64,000 nucleotides of DNA from Kiritimatiellota bacterium (GTDB lineage Bacteria > Verrucomicrobiota > Kiritimatiellia > JAAZAB01). The notes below the pieces were generated by a model. The model was not told the origin of the DNA, made no database searches, and saw nothing but the letters and a program-made list of their open reading frames with translations. Both the position numbers and the translations under genes were made by a program. The stretch is taken from NCBI GenBank assembly GCA_026398415.1, contig JAPLSY010000080.1, positions 4,465 through 68,464 on the forward strand, written 5' to 3'. This document shows positions 43,132 to 52,244 of this stretch, piece after piece; within the stretch, counting starts at the first letter, position 1, and each line of letters opens with the position of its first letter.

Positions 43132-44229
43132 ATGCAGATTATCGCGACGCGCCGGCACGGCCGGCAAGGATGGGAATTGAGTAATGACAAACTGGTGCTG
43201 TTTCTGATGACCGGCGGTGGAAATATCGCCGGCTTGCAAGTGCAAGGCCGTAAAACGGTAAACCCGTACTGGATCCCGATCTGGAAGTCAATCGAGCCCG
43301 GCGCCTATCGGCCGCAAGACGCCAAGCGGTACGGCGCCCAGTTGTTAGCCTGCATTGCAGGTCATAACCTGTGCCTGGGCGCATTTGGCGACCCCTCGCC
43401 GGAGGAAGCCAAGTCCGGGTTGAGTTGCCATGGCGAAGCACCCGTGGCGCGTTGGCGCGTTCTAAAGCGCAAGGTTACGGCACGGCGCCTGATCTTTCAG
43501 TATGGCTGTGTCCTGCCGATCGCACAGATGCGCTTTGTACGGACCGTGACGCTCGAGGCGGGTTCGTCATTCGTGCGCATTCGCGAAGTAGTCGTGAATC
43601 TGGCACGGCGTGATGTCCCGTTCACAATGTGTCAGCATGTGTCCTTCGGTCCGCCGTTCGTGGAGCCGGAGATGACAATTTTCGACATGCCGGCCACGCA
43701 GGGGCACACTTTCCCGGGTGCGTTCGGCCGGCGGCAACGCCTGAAACCGGACACGTCCTTCACCTGGCCTTGCGGCCCGGGCGTTAAAGGGAAGAAGGTC
43801 GATTTGCGATTCGTGGGCAAGGAAAAATACGGCGATTTTACGGCCAACCTGATGAACCCAAAACAGGAACATGCCTGGTTCAGCGCTTTGAATCCGAGGC
43901 TCGGACTGATGGTGGCTTATGTCTGGCGCCGCGCGGATTTCCCCTGGCTCGGTATCTGGGAGGAAAACCGCGACCGCAAAGCGTCGCCCTGGAACGGCAA
44001 ATCGCTGGCCCGCGGCATGGAATTCAGCAACAGTCCTTTCCCGGTAGGCCTGCGCAAGGCCGTGGACCGTGGCCGTTTCCAAGGCCAGCCGACGTATCGG
44101 TGGTTGCCGGCTCGGGGGCGGGTTGCGTACGACTACGCAATTCTGGCATGCCCGGTGGAAGCCGCTTGCAAGGGCGTTGCGACCATTACACCGACAGGCA
44201 AAACGTTTGGCGTGGACCTGATCGTGTAA
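43132..44229 (+). CDS. Galactose mutarotase-like fold protein
   Basis: The 365-residue protein is strand-rich, starting with ELSNDKLVLFLMTGGGNIAGL, like aldose-1-epimerase-type beta-supersandwich proteins. Central motifs FTMCQHVSFGPPF and FPWLGIWEENRDR place His and Glu where such proteins have their catalytic or ligand residues. AGGAGGTGA lies just upstream of the ATG. It is the third gene of the sugar operon and converges on metG. The substrate and even catalysis are not certain. Confidence 0.55.
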   Translation: MQIIATRRHGRQGWELSNDKLVLFLMTGGGNIAGLQVQGRKTVNPYWIPIWKSIEPGAYRPQDAKRYGAQLLACIAGHNLCLGAFGDPSPEEAKSGLSCHGEAPVARWRVLKRKVTARRLIFQYGCVLPIAQMRFVRTVTLEAGSSFVRIREVVVNLARRDVPFTMCQHVSFGPPFVEPEMTIFDMPATQGHTFPGAFGRRQRLKPDTSFTWPCGPGVKGKKVDLRFVGKEKYGDFTANLMNPKQEHAWFSALNPRLGLMVAYVWRRADFPWLGIWEENRDRKASPWNGKSLARGMEFSNSPFPVGLRKAVDRGRFQGQPTYRWLPARGRVAYDYAILACPVEAACKGVATITPTGKTFGVDLIV

Positions 44230-44238
44230 GAAGAATGG

Positions 44239-44257
44239 CGACGTGTTTTTGGCGTCG
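44239..44257. terminator. Possible weak bidirectional terminator
   Basis: A short CGACG/CGTCG stem around a T-rich loop between the mutarotase-like gene and metG. Weak: only five base pairs. Confidence 0.25.
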
Positions 44258-46192
44258 TTATTTCACCACGGCGCCGGATGGCAGCGTGCCATCCACCGTA
44301 ATCAGCCGTAATTGGTTGTCGCCGTACGCGGCCAAGAGCATGCCTTGGGATTCAACACCCCGGATTTTAGCCGGTTTCAAGTTGGCCACGACCACGACCG
44401 TTTTGCCGACCAGCTCCTCCGGTTTGTAATGGAGCGCAATGCCGGCCACGATCTGACGCTTTTCTTCGCCGCATTGAACCTGCAGGCACAGGAGTTTGTC
44501 GGTGCCTTCGATTTTTTCCGCCGCCAAAACGGTTGCCGTCCGCAAACTGATCTTGGCAAAGTCCGCGTATTCCAGCAGGGTGACACCTGCGGGTGGGGCA
44601 ACTTGCGGTTCTTTCGCCGCTTGCGGTTGCGTAGTTATTTCCCTGGCCGTACCCCCGGCTTGAATACGCGGAAATAATGACACCATGGCGCCTACCGGCG
44701 TACCCGGCACAGTCTTGCCCCATATCTTCAACTGGTCCAAGGAAGGTTCCTCCGCGCTCAGCCCCAGAACCTGGCGCAGTTCCCGCATTTTGGCGGGCAT
44801 TACCGGATACAGCAGTCCACTCACGATCCGCAACGTTTCCACCGCGTGGTACAGCACGGTATTCAGCGCGCCATGCTCCGGCTGTTTGGCCAGTGTCCAG
44901 GGTTGGCGCTTTTCCAGATAACGGTTGGCTTCCCGCACGGCGGAGCACACCGCCGTCAATCCCAAGTCCAGCCGCATCTGATCCAGGCATTCTTCCATGC
45001 GCACGGCAGCGTGCAAAACAGCTTGGCGCAACTGCTGTTCATCGGCGCCGACGAATTCCGCCGTAGCGGCCGGAATCTTGCCACCGCAATGACTGGTCAC
45101 CAGCTTCATGACGCGACTCAGCAGGTTGCCCAAATCATTGGCCAGGTCGGCGTTGTAACGGCGGATGAACGCTTCTTCCAAAAAATTACAGTCCTGGCCC
45201 AAGGTCATTTCGGCCATCAGAAAATAGCGGAAGGCATCCACCCCATAGCGGTCAGCCATCTCAATGGGATTAACAACATTACCGGCCGATTTGCTCATTT
45301 TGCTGTCGCCCACCAGCCACCAGCCATGGGCAAAAATCGTTTCCGGCATGGGCAAATTCATGGCCTTGAGCATTGTCGGCCAATATACCGTATGGGTGGT
45401 CAGGATATCCTTGCCGATCAGGTGGTAAGATGCCGGCCACCAGCGTTGGAAACGCTGGTCATCGGCCAAGTAACCGATGGCACTGATGTAATTGACAAGG
45501 GCATCGAACCAGACGTAAGTCACAAAATCATGGTCGAACGGGAGTTCAATTCCCCAACTCAACCGGCTCTTTGGTCGCGAGATGCAAAGGTCGTTCAGGG
45601 GTTGTTGGAGGAACCCCAGGGTTTCATTGCGCCGGGAATCGGGTTGAATAAACTGGGGGTGTTCGTGAATATAATTAATCAGCCACGACTGATAGGCGCT
45701 CATGCGGAAAAAATAGTTCGATTCCCGGATGTGCTCCAAAGCGCGGCCACATTCCCGACAGGTTCCAGTTTCCAATTCCCGCCCGGAATAAAACCGTTCG
45801 CAGGGCACGCAGTAGCCGCCATCGTATTCCGCGCGGTAAATCTCGCCATGATCGAAAAGTGTCTGGAGAATTTGTTGCACCACGCGGACGTGCCGGCTCT
45901 CCGTGGTGCGAATGAAGTCGTCATGCGTAATGTCGAGTTTTTTCCACAGCGCCTGGAACCGCCCCACGGTCTGGTCAGCCTGTTGCTGTGGTGTCATGGC
46001 CCCTTTTTCCGCCGCCCGCTGGACTTTCTGGCCGTGCTCATCGGTGCCGGTCAGGAAAAAGGTGGGAACCCCGCGCAGACGGTGATAGCGCGCCAGGACA
46101 TCGGCCAGGATGGTGGTGTAGGCATGCCCGATATGGGGCGCGGCGTTGACATAATAGATCGGCGTCGTGACATAGAATTTCTTGTTTTGCAT
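44258..46192 (-). CDS. metG: Methionyl-tRNA synthetase
   Basis: A 644-residue class I synthetase. It has HIGH in PHIGHAYTT (about 20-23), a Cys4 zinc knuckle CVPC...CRECG (about 128-150), KMSKS in SKMSKSAGNVVNP (about 296), and a C-terminal EMAP/Trbp111-like tRNA-binding domain (from about 540) with FAKISLRTATVL and VVVVANLKPAKIRGVESQGMLL. GAGGAACT precedes the ATG at 46192. A Gln/Ala/Pro linker joins the last two domains. Divergent from the PpiD-like gene. Confidence 0.97.
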   Translation of the reverse strand: MQNKKFYVTTPIYYVNAAPHIGHAYTTILADVLARYHRLRGVPTFFLTGTDEHGQKVQRAAEKGAMTPQQQADQTVGRFQALWKKLDITHDDFIRTTESRHVRVVQQILQTLFDHGEIYRAEYDGGYCVPCERFYSGRELETGTCRECGRALEHIRESNYFFRMSAYQSWLINYIHEHPQFIQPDSRRNETLGFLQQPLNDLCISRPKSRLSWGIELPFDHDFVTYVWFDALVNYISAIGYLADDQRFQRWWPASYHLIGKDILTTHTVYWPTMLKAMNLPMPETIFAHGWWLVGDSKMSKSAGNVVNPIEMADRYGVDAFRYFLMAEMTLGQDCNFLEEAFIRRYNADLANDLGNLLSRVMKLVTSHCGGKIPAATAEFVGADEQQLRQAVLHAAVRMEECLDQMRLDLGLTAVCSAVREANRYLEKRQPWTLAKQPEHGALNTVLYHAVETLRIVSGLLYPVMPAKMRELRQVLGLSAEEPSLDQLKIWGKTVPGTPVGAMVSLFPRIQAGGTAREITTQPQAAKEPQVAPPAGVTLLEYADFAKISLRTATVLAAEKIEGTDKLLCLQVQCGEEKRQIVAGIALHYKPEELVGKTVVVVANLKPAKIRGVESQGMLLAAYGDNQLRLITVDGTLPSGAVVK

Positions 46193-46310
46193 AGTTCCTC
46201 GCTTGTGGAAATCAACTATACCGGTTGCCGCCGGTGAAATCAACCCCGGCGATTTCGGCATTGACCTGCCCGCCTTGGCCCGCTATGGTGTGTTTTCCTA
46301 AACCCAAGGG

Positions 46311-46350
46311 CGAGGTTTATCCGCCTATGGCGAGGTTTATTCGCCTATGG
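46311..46350 (+). repeat. Two-copy 20-bp direct repeat
   Basis: CGAGGTTTATCCGCCTATGG is followed directly by CGAGGTTTATTCGCCTATGG, just before the ribosome site of the PpiD-like gene. One base differs. Confidence 0.8.
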
Positions 46351-46359
46351 AGAATCATT

Positions 46360-48099
46360 ATGATGTTTATATCCAAATTCAACAAATTGATTCGCAACAA
46401 ATATATCTGGAGCGGTTTTGCCTTTATTGTCATCCTTTCGTTTGTGGCTTGGCAAACAAAGACAGGCACACGGACCGTGGAGGAAACCAAGGACACCGCC
46501 GGCAAGCTTGACGGCAAGCCGGTGCCTGCCGACGAAATGCGTTCGGCCTATTTCAATTCCTACCTGTACATGTCGCTCATGGTGGGCCGAGTGCTGAAGG
46601 TAACGCCCCGCGTTGAAGAGGCGCTCAGGCACATGGCCTGGCGGCGGCTGATTGCCTTGCGCGGCGCCCAGGAAGCGCGCCTTTCATCCAGCCCCGAGGA
46701 AGTGGTGGCCGCCATCCAGCAACAGCCTTTTTTTCAGGAAAAGGGCCAGTTCAGCCACGCGCGCTACGTTGCCTTTGTCCAGCAATTTTTAGCGAACCTG
46801 CGCGCCACCGAAAATCAGTTTGAAGACCATATTCGCCAGGAAATCATAATGAACAAGGCCCGCTTGATGCTGGCCCAAGCCACGTGGGTGGCGCCCCTGG
46901 AAATCGAGGAAGTATACCACCAACTCTACGATACGTTTGTCGTCAGTTATGTAAAGCTTACCCGTGACGAGATCGCGAAAACCGTGAAGGTTACCGATGC
47001 CGAGACACGGACTTATTTCGAAGCGCATACGAACGACTTTACCATCCCCGCAAAAATGCGGGTCAAGTATGTGACTTTCCCATTCGCGCGTTTTCTGGAT
47101 GAAGGTGCCTTGGATGAAGCCGCCTTGCGCAGTTATTATGACGAGCACATTGAGGAGTTCACCACGCGCGGAACGGGGGATCTGCTGTCGGCCCGGTCAT
47201 TCGAAGAAGTGGAAGGCACGCTCCGCGATCAACTGGCACGCGAAGCGGCGGACACGGCTGCCGGTGACCAGGCCGCCGATTTCGAAGTCGCCCTAGCCCC
47301 GGATCGCAAAGGGCAAGCACCCTCCTTTGAGACGGTTGCACGCACCGCCGGCCTGACGGTGACAACTTCGGCGATCTTTACGTTAAATGGTACGGTTCCC
47401 GGCCTGCAAGTCGGTCTGGATTTCAACAAAGCCGCCTTTGCCCTGCGGCCGACGCCGGACGATTATTTCAGCCATCCCGTGCGCGGCAGTAACGCGTGTT
47501 ATGTGCTGGCATTCGATGAGAAGATTGACGCGCGCGTGCCCGCGTATGACGAAGTTCGGACCGAGGCGCACCGCGCGGCTTTGGAACAGGCGGGTTCCAA
47601 CAAGCTGGCGCAAACGGCGGAGACCATCCACCAGACTGTGGCCAACGCGCTTCAGCACGGCAAGACGTTTGCCCAGGCCATCCGCCCGTATCGCCTGGAA
47701 GTGATCACCACGGATCCTTTTGCGATCCGCACCGGGTTGGACGTGGAGGATAAGGACACGTTTTATGAACTGACCAAAAAAATCCTTTTTTTGAATGCCG
47801 GCGAATTGACCGCCGTAATCCCGGTCGAGGGCGGCGCGGTGATCGGCCATGTTGATTCCAGGATCATAGCCGACCGGACCTTGTTGGCATCCATCAAGAA
47901 CGAACTGGGCCAGTATATCCGCAAGCGCCGCGAGGATTTGGCTTTCCGTGAATGGCAGGAATATTTACTGACGGTCCACAAATTTGAAGATACCGCTTCC
48001 AAGAAAAAACCCATTGCGGAAGAGTCGGAAGAAGCGGAACCGATGACGGACGACTCGCCTGGGCAAAGCACTCCGGCGGAGGAAGAGCAGGCCGATTAG
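46360..48099 (+). CDS. PpiD/SurA-N-like periplasmic chaperone, membrane-anchored
   Basis: About 579 residues: one N-terminal membrane anchor (YIWSGFAFIVILSFVAW, about 15-32), then a SurA/PpiD N-terminal-type helical domain with KLDGKPVPADEM. The middle region has the spacing for a parvulin domain, but I do not see its usual rotamase motifs, so it may be a chaperone without isomerase activity. The acidic tail includes a short Pro/Ser-rich insert encoded by the GC-rich repeat. GGAG precedes the ATG at 46360. Confidence 0.75.
   Translation: MMFISKFNKLIRNKYIWSGFAFIVILSFVAWQTKTGTRTVEETKDTAGKLDGKPVPADEMRSAYFNSYLYMSLMVGRVLKVTPRVEEALRHMAWRRLIALRGAQEARLSSSPEEVVAAIQQQPFFQEKGQFSHARYVAFVQQFLANLRATENQFEDHIRQEIIMNKARLMLAQATWVAPLEIEEVYHQLYDTFVVSYVKLTRDEIAKTVKVTDAETRTYFEAHTNDFTIPAKMRVKYVTFPFARFLDEGALDEAALRSYYDEHIEEFTTRGTGDLLSARSFEEVEGTLRDQLAREAADTAAGDQAADFEVALAPDRKGQAPSFETVARTAGLTVTTSAIFTLNGTVPGLQVGLDFNKAAFALRPTPDDYFSHPVRGSNACYVLAFDEKIDARVPAYDEVRTEAHRAALEQAGSNKLAQTAETIHQTVANALQHGKTFAQAIRPYRLEVITTDPFAIRTGLDVEDKDTFYELTKKILFLNAGELTAVIPVEGGAVIGHVDSRIIADRTLLASIKNELGQYIRKRREDLAFREWQEYLLTVHKFEDTASKKKPIAEESEEAEPMTDDSPGQSTPAEEEQAD
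48054..48083. repeat. Third copy of the GC-rich coding repeat (PpiD-like C-terminus)
   Basis: CTCGCCTGGGCAAAGCACTC followed by CGGCGGAG, matching the copies near 5483 and 8460. It encodes SPGQSTPAE near the end of the PpiD-like protein. Confidence 0.55.
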
Positions 48100-48117
48100 A
48101 TTGTGGATTGGCAGAGA

Positions 48118-48828
48118 TTATTGCCGTTGGCGCGAACGGTTTTGGCTCCGATAATACCGGGACAGCATCAGGAAGAACCGGAAGGTGTCGCGGATCGGAT
48201 TGATTTTACTTATTTCCTCGTTATAGATCACGGTAATGGGCACCGCATCCATGCGAATGCCGCGGGATGCAATGTGCAGAAGAATTTCGGACTCCGCCGC
48301 GAAACGCGTGGACTGGGCTTCGATAAACGGCAGAACATCGCACCGGTAGAGCCGGAACCCGCACTGGGTATCCGGCACGTACTGGTTCATGGCCCGGCTC
48401 AGGAACCAGCTCATGCCACAGTTGGTCCATTTGCGGACCTGCGGCATATTGCTCAACGCCCCCATCCGATTACCAATCAGCACGGGAATGCCGGTGCGCT
48501 CGTAGGCCTCAATAAAGCGCGGGATATCGGCGGGATCATGCTGACCATCGGCATCCAGTGTGATCAGGTAATCGAACCGGTTCTGGCGCGCATAATTGAA
48601 CCCCGTATTGAGCGCCACCCCTTTGCCCATGTTGGCGGTGTGGCGGATCACCACGGCGCCGGCATCGGCGGCTTCTTCGGCCGTCCGATCCGGAGAACCA
48701 TCATCCACGACGATAACCGGTTGGACATATGTTCGGACGCGCTGGACAACGTCGCGGATCATCCGCTGTTCCCGATAGGCCGGGATAACGACACAGGGTT
48801 TCTGTTCATGGCGCGAGGCTGAACTCAT
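48118..48828 (-). CDS. Family 2 glycosyltransferase (DPM1-like)
   Basis: About 236 residues with CVVIPAYREQRMI, VIVVDDGSPD and LDADGQHDPADI, typical of enzymes that make polyprenyl-phosphate sugars. There is no transmembrane tail. AAGGAG lies before the ATG at 48828. It overlaps the upstream acyltransferase gene by 23 bp, so the two are coupled. Confidence 0.88.
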   Translation of the reverse strand: MSSASRHEQKPCVVIPAYREQRMIRDVVQRVRTYVQPVIVVDDGSPDRTAEEAADAGAVVIRHTANMGKGVALNTGFNYARQNRFDYLITLDADGQHDPADIPRFIEAYERTGIPVLIGNRMGALSNMPQVRKWTNCGMSWFLSRAMNQYVPDTQCGFRLYRCDVLPFIEAQSTRFAAESEILLHIASRGIRMDAVPITVIYNEEISKINPIRDTFRFFLMLSRYYRSQNRSRQRQ

Positions 48829-49696
48829 GATTTCTCCTTGGGTTCCAAAAATCGTCGAACATAAACCACTGCAGAGGATTACGGCTGATTTCCTGTTCCA
48901 GCACGTCGCGGATACGCTCCTGCAATTCCGCCACCGTGGTCCAGGGTTCCGGCACAATCGGGGGATAGAGGCGCAGGAGAAAGGTGTCGTCCGGCTGACG
49001 CAACAGGAACGTCGGCACCAGGGGGGCTTGGGTCTTGACGGCAATCCGCGCCGGGCCGCTGGACAGGTGTGCCGATTTGCCAAAGAACAGAATTGGAAAA
49101 TGGTGGGCGGTAAAATCGCGGTCGGCCAGCATGGCCACACATTCCTTGCGCTTCAGCGCTTCCATGACGCCCCGCGCCGCATGTCCCAGCGGAATGCATT
49201 GAAGACCGCGTTGACTGCGGTATTTTTGAAACAGCGCATTGACTTTATTTGCCCGTTGCGGCAGAAAAACAGCATGGATACGCCGCCCCATGGATGCCAG
49301 AATGGCTCCGCCTAATTCCCAATTACCCAGGTGCGCGGTAATGAATATAATTCCGCGCCCCAATGCTTCGGCCTGCTCCAGATACTCGATATGTTCCAGA
49401 CTCACCAGACGCTGGATCCCGGTTGGCGTGAATCGCGAAAACTTGAAAAAATCAACCAGATACTTGCCGAAGTACTGGAAATTTTTGCGCGCCATCTGCT
49501 TAAGCGTTTCATCCGAAGCGACTACGCCCCGCACGCTTAAAATCTGCCGGAAGTTGGCCATGACCGCACGGCGGCCGGCGTGATCAGACGCATAAAAATG
49601 GTCGGCAATGCGCAGTCCCAGCCAGTAGGCAAACCGTCGCGGCAGGGTCCGACTGATAATCTGCGCCAGACGATAAAATATATACTTATCCGTCAT
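48806..49696 (-). CDS. Lysophospholipid/lipid A acyltransferase, LpxL/HtrB family
   Basis: The 296-residue protein carries the catalytic H-x4-E motif in TAHLGNWELGG (about 122-127) and PIVPEPW late, as in late acyltransferases of lipid A synthesis. It acts at the inner membrane. Its presence supports an outer membrane with lipid A or a related lipid. It overlaps the GT2 gene downstream, suggesting lipid A or lipid-linked sugar work together. Confidence 0.88.
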   Translation of the reverse strand: MTDKYIFYRLAQIISRTLPRRFAYWLGLRIADHFYASDHAGRRAVMANFRQILSVRGVVASDETLKQMARKNFQYFGKYLVDFFKFSRFTPTGIQRLVSLEHIEYLEQAEALGRGIIFITAHLGNWELGGAILASMGRRIHAVFLPQRANKVNALFQKYRSQRGLQCIPLGHAARGVMEALKRKECVAMLADRDFTAHHFPILFFGKSAHLSSGPARIAVKTQAPLVPTFLLRQPDDTFLLRLYPPIVPEPWTTVAELQERIRDVLEQEISRNPLQWFMFDDFWNPRRNHEFSLAP

Positions 49697-49720
49697 AAAT
49701 AGGGAATGGCTAATAGTTCA

Positions 49721-49814
49721 TGGGTAATGATAAATGGTTAATGGTCCATGGTCAATTGGGGAATGGTTTGGGAAGGGATCGCATCATCAACCATTCTCCA
49801 TTAACCGTTGCCCA
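49721..49814. repeat. Imperfect inverted repeat built from AATGGTTAATGG-like words
   Basis: Left arm 49721-49750, right arm 49785-49814; about 22 of 30 positions pair. It lies between the lpxL-like and lipA genes, and the right arm covers the last codons of lipA. Confidence 0.6.
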
Positions 49815-50709
49815 TCATCCGCGCTTCGGCCGTGAGCTGGTCCGCCTGGTAAGAGGAGCGCACCAGGGGGCCCGCCGCCACGGCCAGGAACCCCATTGCC
49901 AAGGCGCGCCGGCGATAGTGCTCAAACTGCTCGGGGGGGACAAATCGCGCTACCGGCCAGTGACGCGGGGAGGGCGCCAAGTACTGGCCAAGCGTCAGGC
50001 TCCGGCAGTCGGCAGAGCGCAGATCAGCGATGGCCGCCATCAATTCGTCGTCGGTTTCGCCCAGGCCAACCATCAGGCCTGACTTTACAATCAGCTTCGG
50101 CCGCCACGCGGCCGCAATGCGAAGCACCTGGAGCGAGCGATCATAATCCGCCTGCGGCCGCACATCCGGCTGGAGCCGGCGGACGGTTTCCAGATTATGG
50201 TTGAACACATGCGGTCCGGCTGCCAGGACGGTCTCCACCAGATGGCGCGTGCCCTGGAAATCAGGCGTCAGCACTTCAACCGTGACGCCCTCCAGGCGCT
50301 TGAGCTGAATAATGGTCTCGGCAAAGAGCCCCGCGCCACCATCGGCCAAATCATCGCGCGTGACGCTCGTCACGACCACGTAACGCAACCCCAGGGTGCG
50401 AGCCATCGCGACCACGCGCTCGGGCTCGCGAGGATCGGCAGGGTGGGGAGGGGCCCCGCCGCGCACGGCGCAAAACTTACAACAACGCGTACACGTGTCG
50501 CCGAGGATCATAACCGTGGCCGTGCCCCGGTTATAACACTCCAGCTTATTTGGACAGTGCGCCCCTTCGCATACCGTGTGCAGTCCCCCCGCGCGGAGGG
50601 TTGCGTGCACTTTGGAAAAATGACCATCCGCCCGCAGGCGGACCCGGATCCAGGGCGGCAGGCGTTGTGCTACCTTCCGGGAATGAACTTTGGATGCGTC
50701 TGATATCAT
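49801..50709 (-). CDS. lipA: Lipoyl synthase
   Basis: A radical SAM enzyme inserting two sulfurs into octanoyl chains. The auxiliary cluster cysteines are in CEGAHCPNKLEC and the SAM cluster in CTRCCKFC, with GGRAPP-like GGAPPHPADPREPERV after it. The ATG at 50709 gives about 302 residues, normal for the family. The octanoyltransferase lipB is not in the window. Confidence 0.95.
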   Translation of the reverse strand: MISDASKVHSRKVAQRLPPWIRVRLRADGHFSKVHATLRAGGLHTVCEGAHCPNKLECYNRGTATVMILGDTCTRCCKFCAVRGGAPPHPADPREPERVVAMARTLGLRYVVVTSVTRDDLADGGAGLFAETIIQLKRLEGVTVEVLTPDFQGTRHLVETVLAAGPHVFNHNLETVRRLQPDVRPQADYDRSLQVLRIAAAWRPKLIVKSGLMVGLGETDDELMAAIADLRSADCRSLTLGQYLAPSPRHWPVARFVPPEQFEHYRRRALAMGFLAVAAGPLVRSSYQADQLTAEARMMGNG

Positions 50710-50921
50710 GCGGAGCAACTGTTCCCAATCCTTGTTTATGCGGCACAAGCAAAATACTGGACTTCGCTTTAACCATACATGGATATAATCATCATGCCAA
50801 ATAAAAAGAGCTTGGCGAGCGAATCGACGGCCCCATCAAAGCCAATTGACAGTTCAACGCCGTTATGCGAAATTGAAATCAAACAAACCAGCAAAAAGCG
50901 CCTTAACAGAGGAATGCCGCC

Positions 50922-52211
50922 ATGATCCAATTAAAACGCACAAACCTTTCCTTTGAACGCGAACTGTTTGGTTCGCCATTCGGCTTCAAAGGCGGCTACC
51001 TTCGGGAAGCATGGCAGACCGTCGCCCTGATGGAAAGCCGTAACGGCAAGATGGGACTCGGGCTGGGCACGCAAAGCACACTTTGGTCCGATGCCGCGGT
51101 GTTCCTGAGCAATCCCGAAGCCGCCGGCAACAGCCTGATGTTTCTTATGACGGCCTTCGCCCTGCGCGAGGCGGAAAAACGGGGCTTCGACCACCCGATG
51201 ACCTTGCTGGACGAACTGTTGCCGGCTACGTACCGGTATGGGCAAATGATCACCGGGTTGCCGGCCTTGCGTCTGACCTTCGCGCTCAACGCGCTGGTAG
51301 CCGTGGATAACGCCGCCTGGATGCTGTACGCGGCTGAAAATGGATTGCGCACGTTTGACGAGATGATTCCCGCGGATTATCGCAAGGCCCTCGCGCATCG
51401 TCATCGTGAACTGGCCAGTATTCCCTTGATGAGTTATGGCGTCCCCCAGGCCGACATCGCCAAGGCGGTGACCGATGGCTACTTTTTCATCAAAATAAAA
51501 ATCGGCTCCGACCCGGACAAGGACGGGGATTTGGATAAAATGCTGGCCTGGGACAAACAACGCTTGACCGCCATTCATGCGGCCATTGGCCACAGCGAGA
51601 TTCCCTATACGGACAATCATCGCATTCCGTATTACCTGGATGCCAACGGCCGGTATGACAGCAAGGATCGCCTGATGCGGCTGTTGGAGCACGCCCAAAA
51701 AATCGGAGCGCTGGAACGAATCATGATTCTGGAAGAACCTTTCCCGGAAGAATACCGCGTGGATGTGCGCGACATCCCGGCGCGCCTGGCGGCGGACGAG
51801 AGCGCGCATTCGGACCGGGACGCGCGGGAACGCATCGAAATGGGGTATCGCGCCATCGCCTTGAAACCGATCGCCAAAACGCTAAGCATGAGCCTGAAAA
51901 TCGCCCGCCTGGCCCACGAGCAAAATGTTCCCTGCTTTTGCGCGGACCTGACGGTCAACCCCATCCTCGTGGATTGGAACAAGAATGTCGCCGCGCGCCT
52001 GGCACCATTACCCGGGTTGCGTATCGGCGCGCTGGAAACGAACGGCCATCAGAACTATAAAAACTGGGGCCTAATGAAATCATATCATCCGCGGGCCGGA
52101 GCGCCCTGGATGGAAACGACGCGCGGCCTGTTTCATCTGGACGACGATTTTTACACCGCGAGCGGGGGTATTCTGGAACCAAGCCAGCATTATTTAACGA
52201 TGGTGAAATAA
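50922..52211 (+). CDS. Enolase-superfamily enzyme of unknown specificity
   Basis: The 429-residue protein has the barrel motifs of the mandelate racemase/muconate-lactonizing group: IKIKIG (Lys base), YLDANG and ILEEPF and LAADESA (three acidic metal ligands) and ALKPIAKT (second Lys). An insertion after the IKIKIG strand is unlike typical members. It probably removes an alpha proton from a carboxylate (epimerase or dehydratase). AGAGGAATG precedes the ATG. It stands 33 bp before tyrA and may be cotranscribed. Confidence 0.75.
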   Translation: MIQLKRTNLSFERELFGSPFGFKGGYLREAWQTVALMESRNGKMGLGLGTQSTLWSDAAVFLSNPEAAGNSLMFLMTAFALREAEKRGFDHPMTLLDELLPATYRYGQMITGLPALRLTFALNALVAVDNAAWMLYAAENGLRTFDEMIPADYRKALAHRHRELASIPLMSYGVPQADIAKAVTDGYFFIKIKIGSDPDKDGDLDKMLAWDKQRLTAIHAAIGHSEIPYTDNHRIPYYLDANGRYDSKDRLMRLLEHAQKIGALERIMILEEPFPEEYRVDVRDIPARLAADESAHSDRDARERIEMGYRAIALKPIAKTLSMSLKIARLAHEQNVPCFCADLTVNPILVDWNKNVAARLAPLPGLRIGALETNGHQNYKNWGLMKSYHPRAGAPWMETTRGLFHLDDDFYTASGGILEPSQHYLTMVK

Positions 52212-52244
52212 TGGGGTTTTGGGGTAATGAATGGAGGGGGCATA

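Noticed and set aside
44846..46237. A 463-residue plus-strand frame opposite metG
   Set aside because: metG carries HIGH, KMSKS and the zinc knuckle in the other direction; this frame is a shadow.
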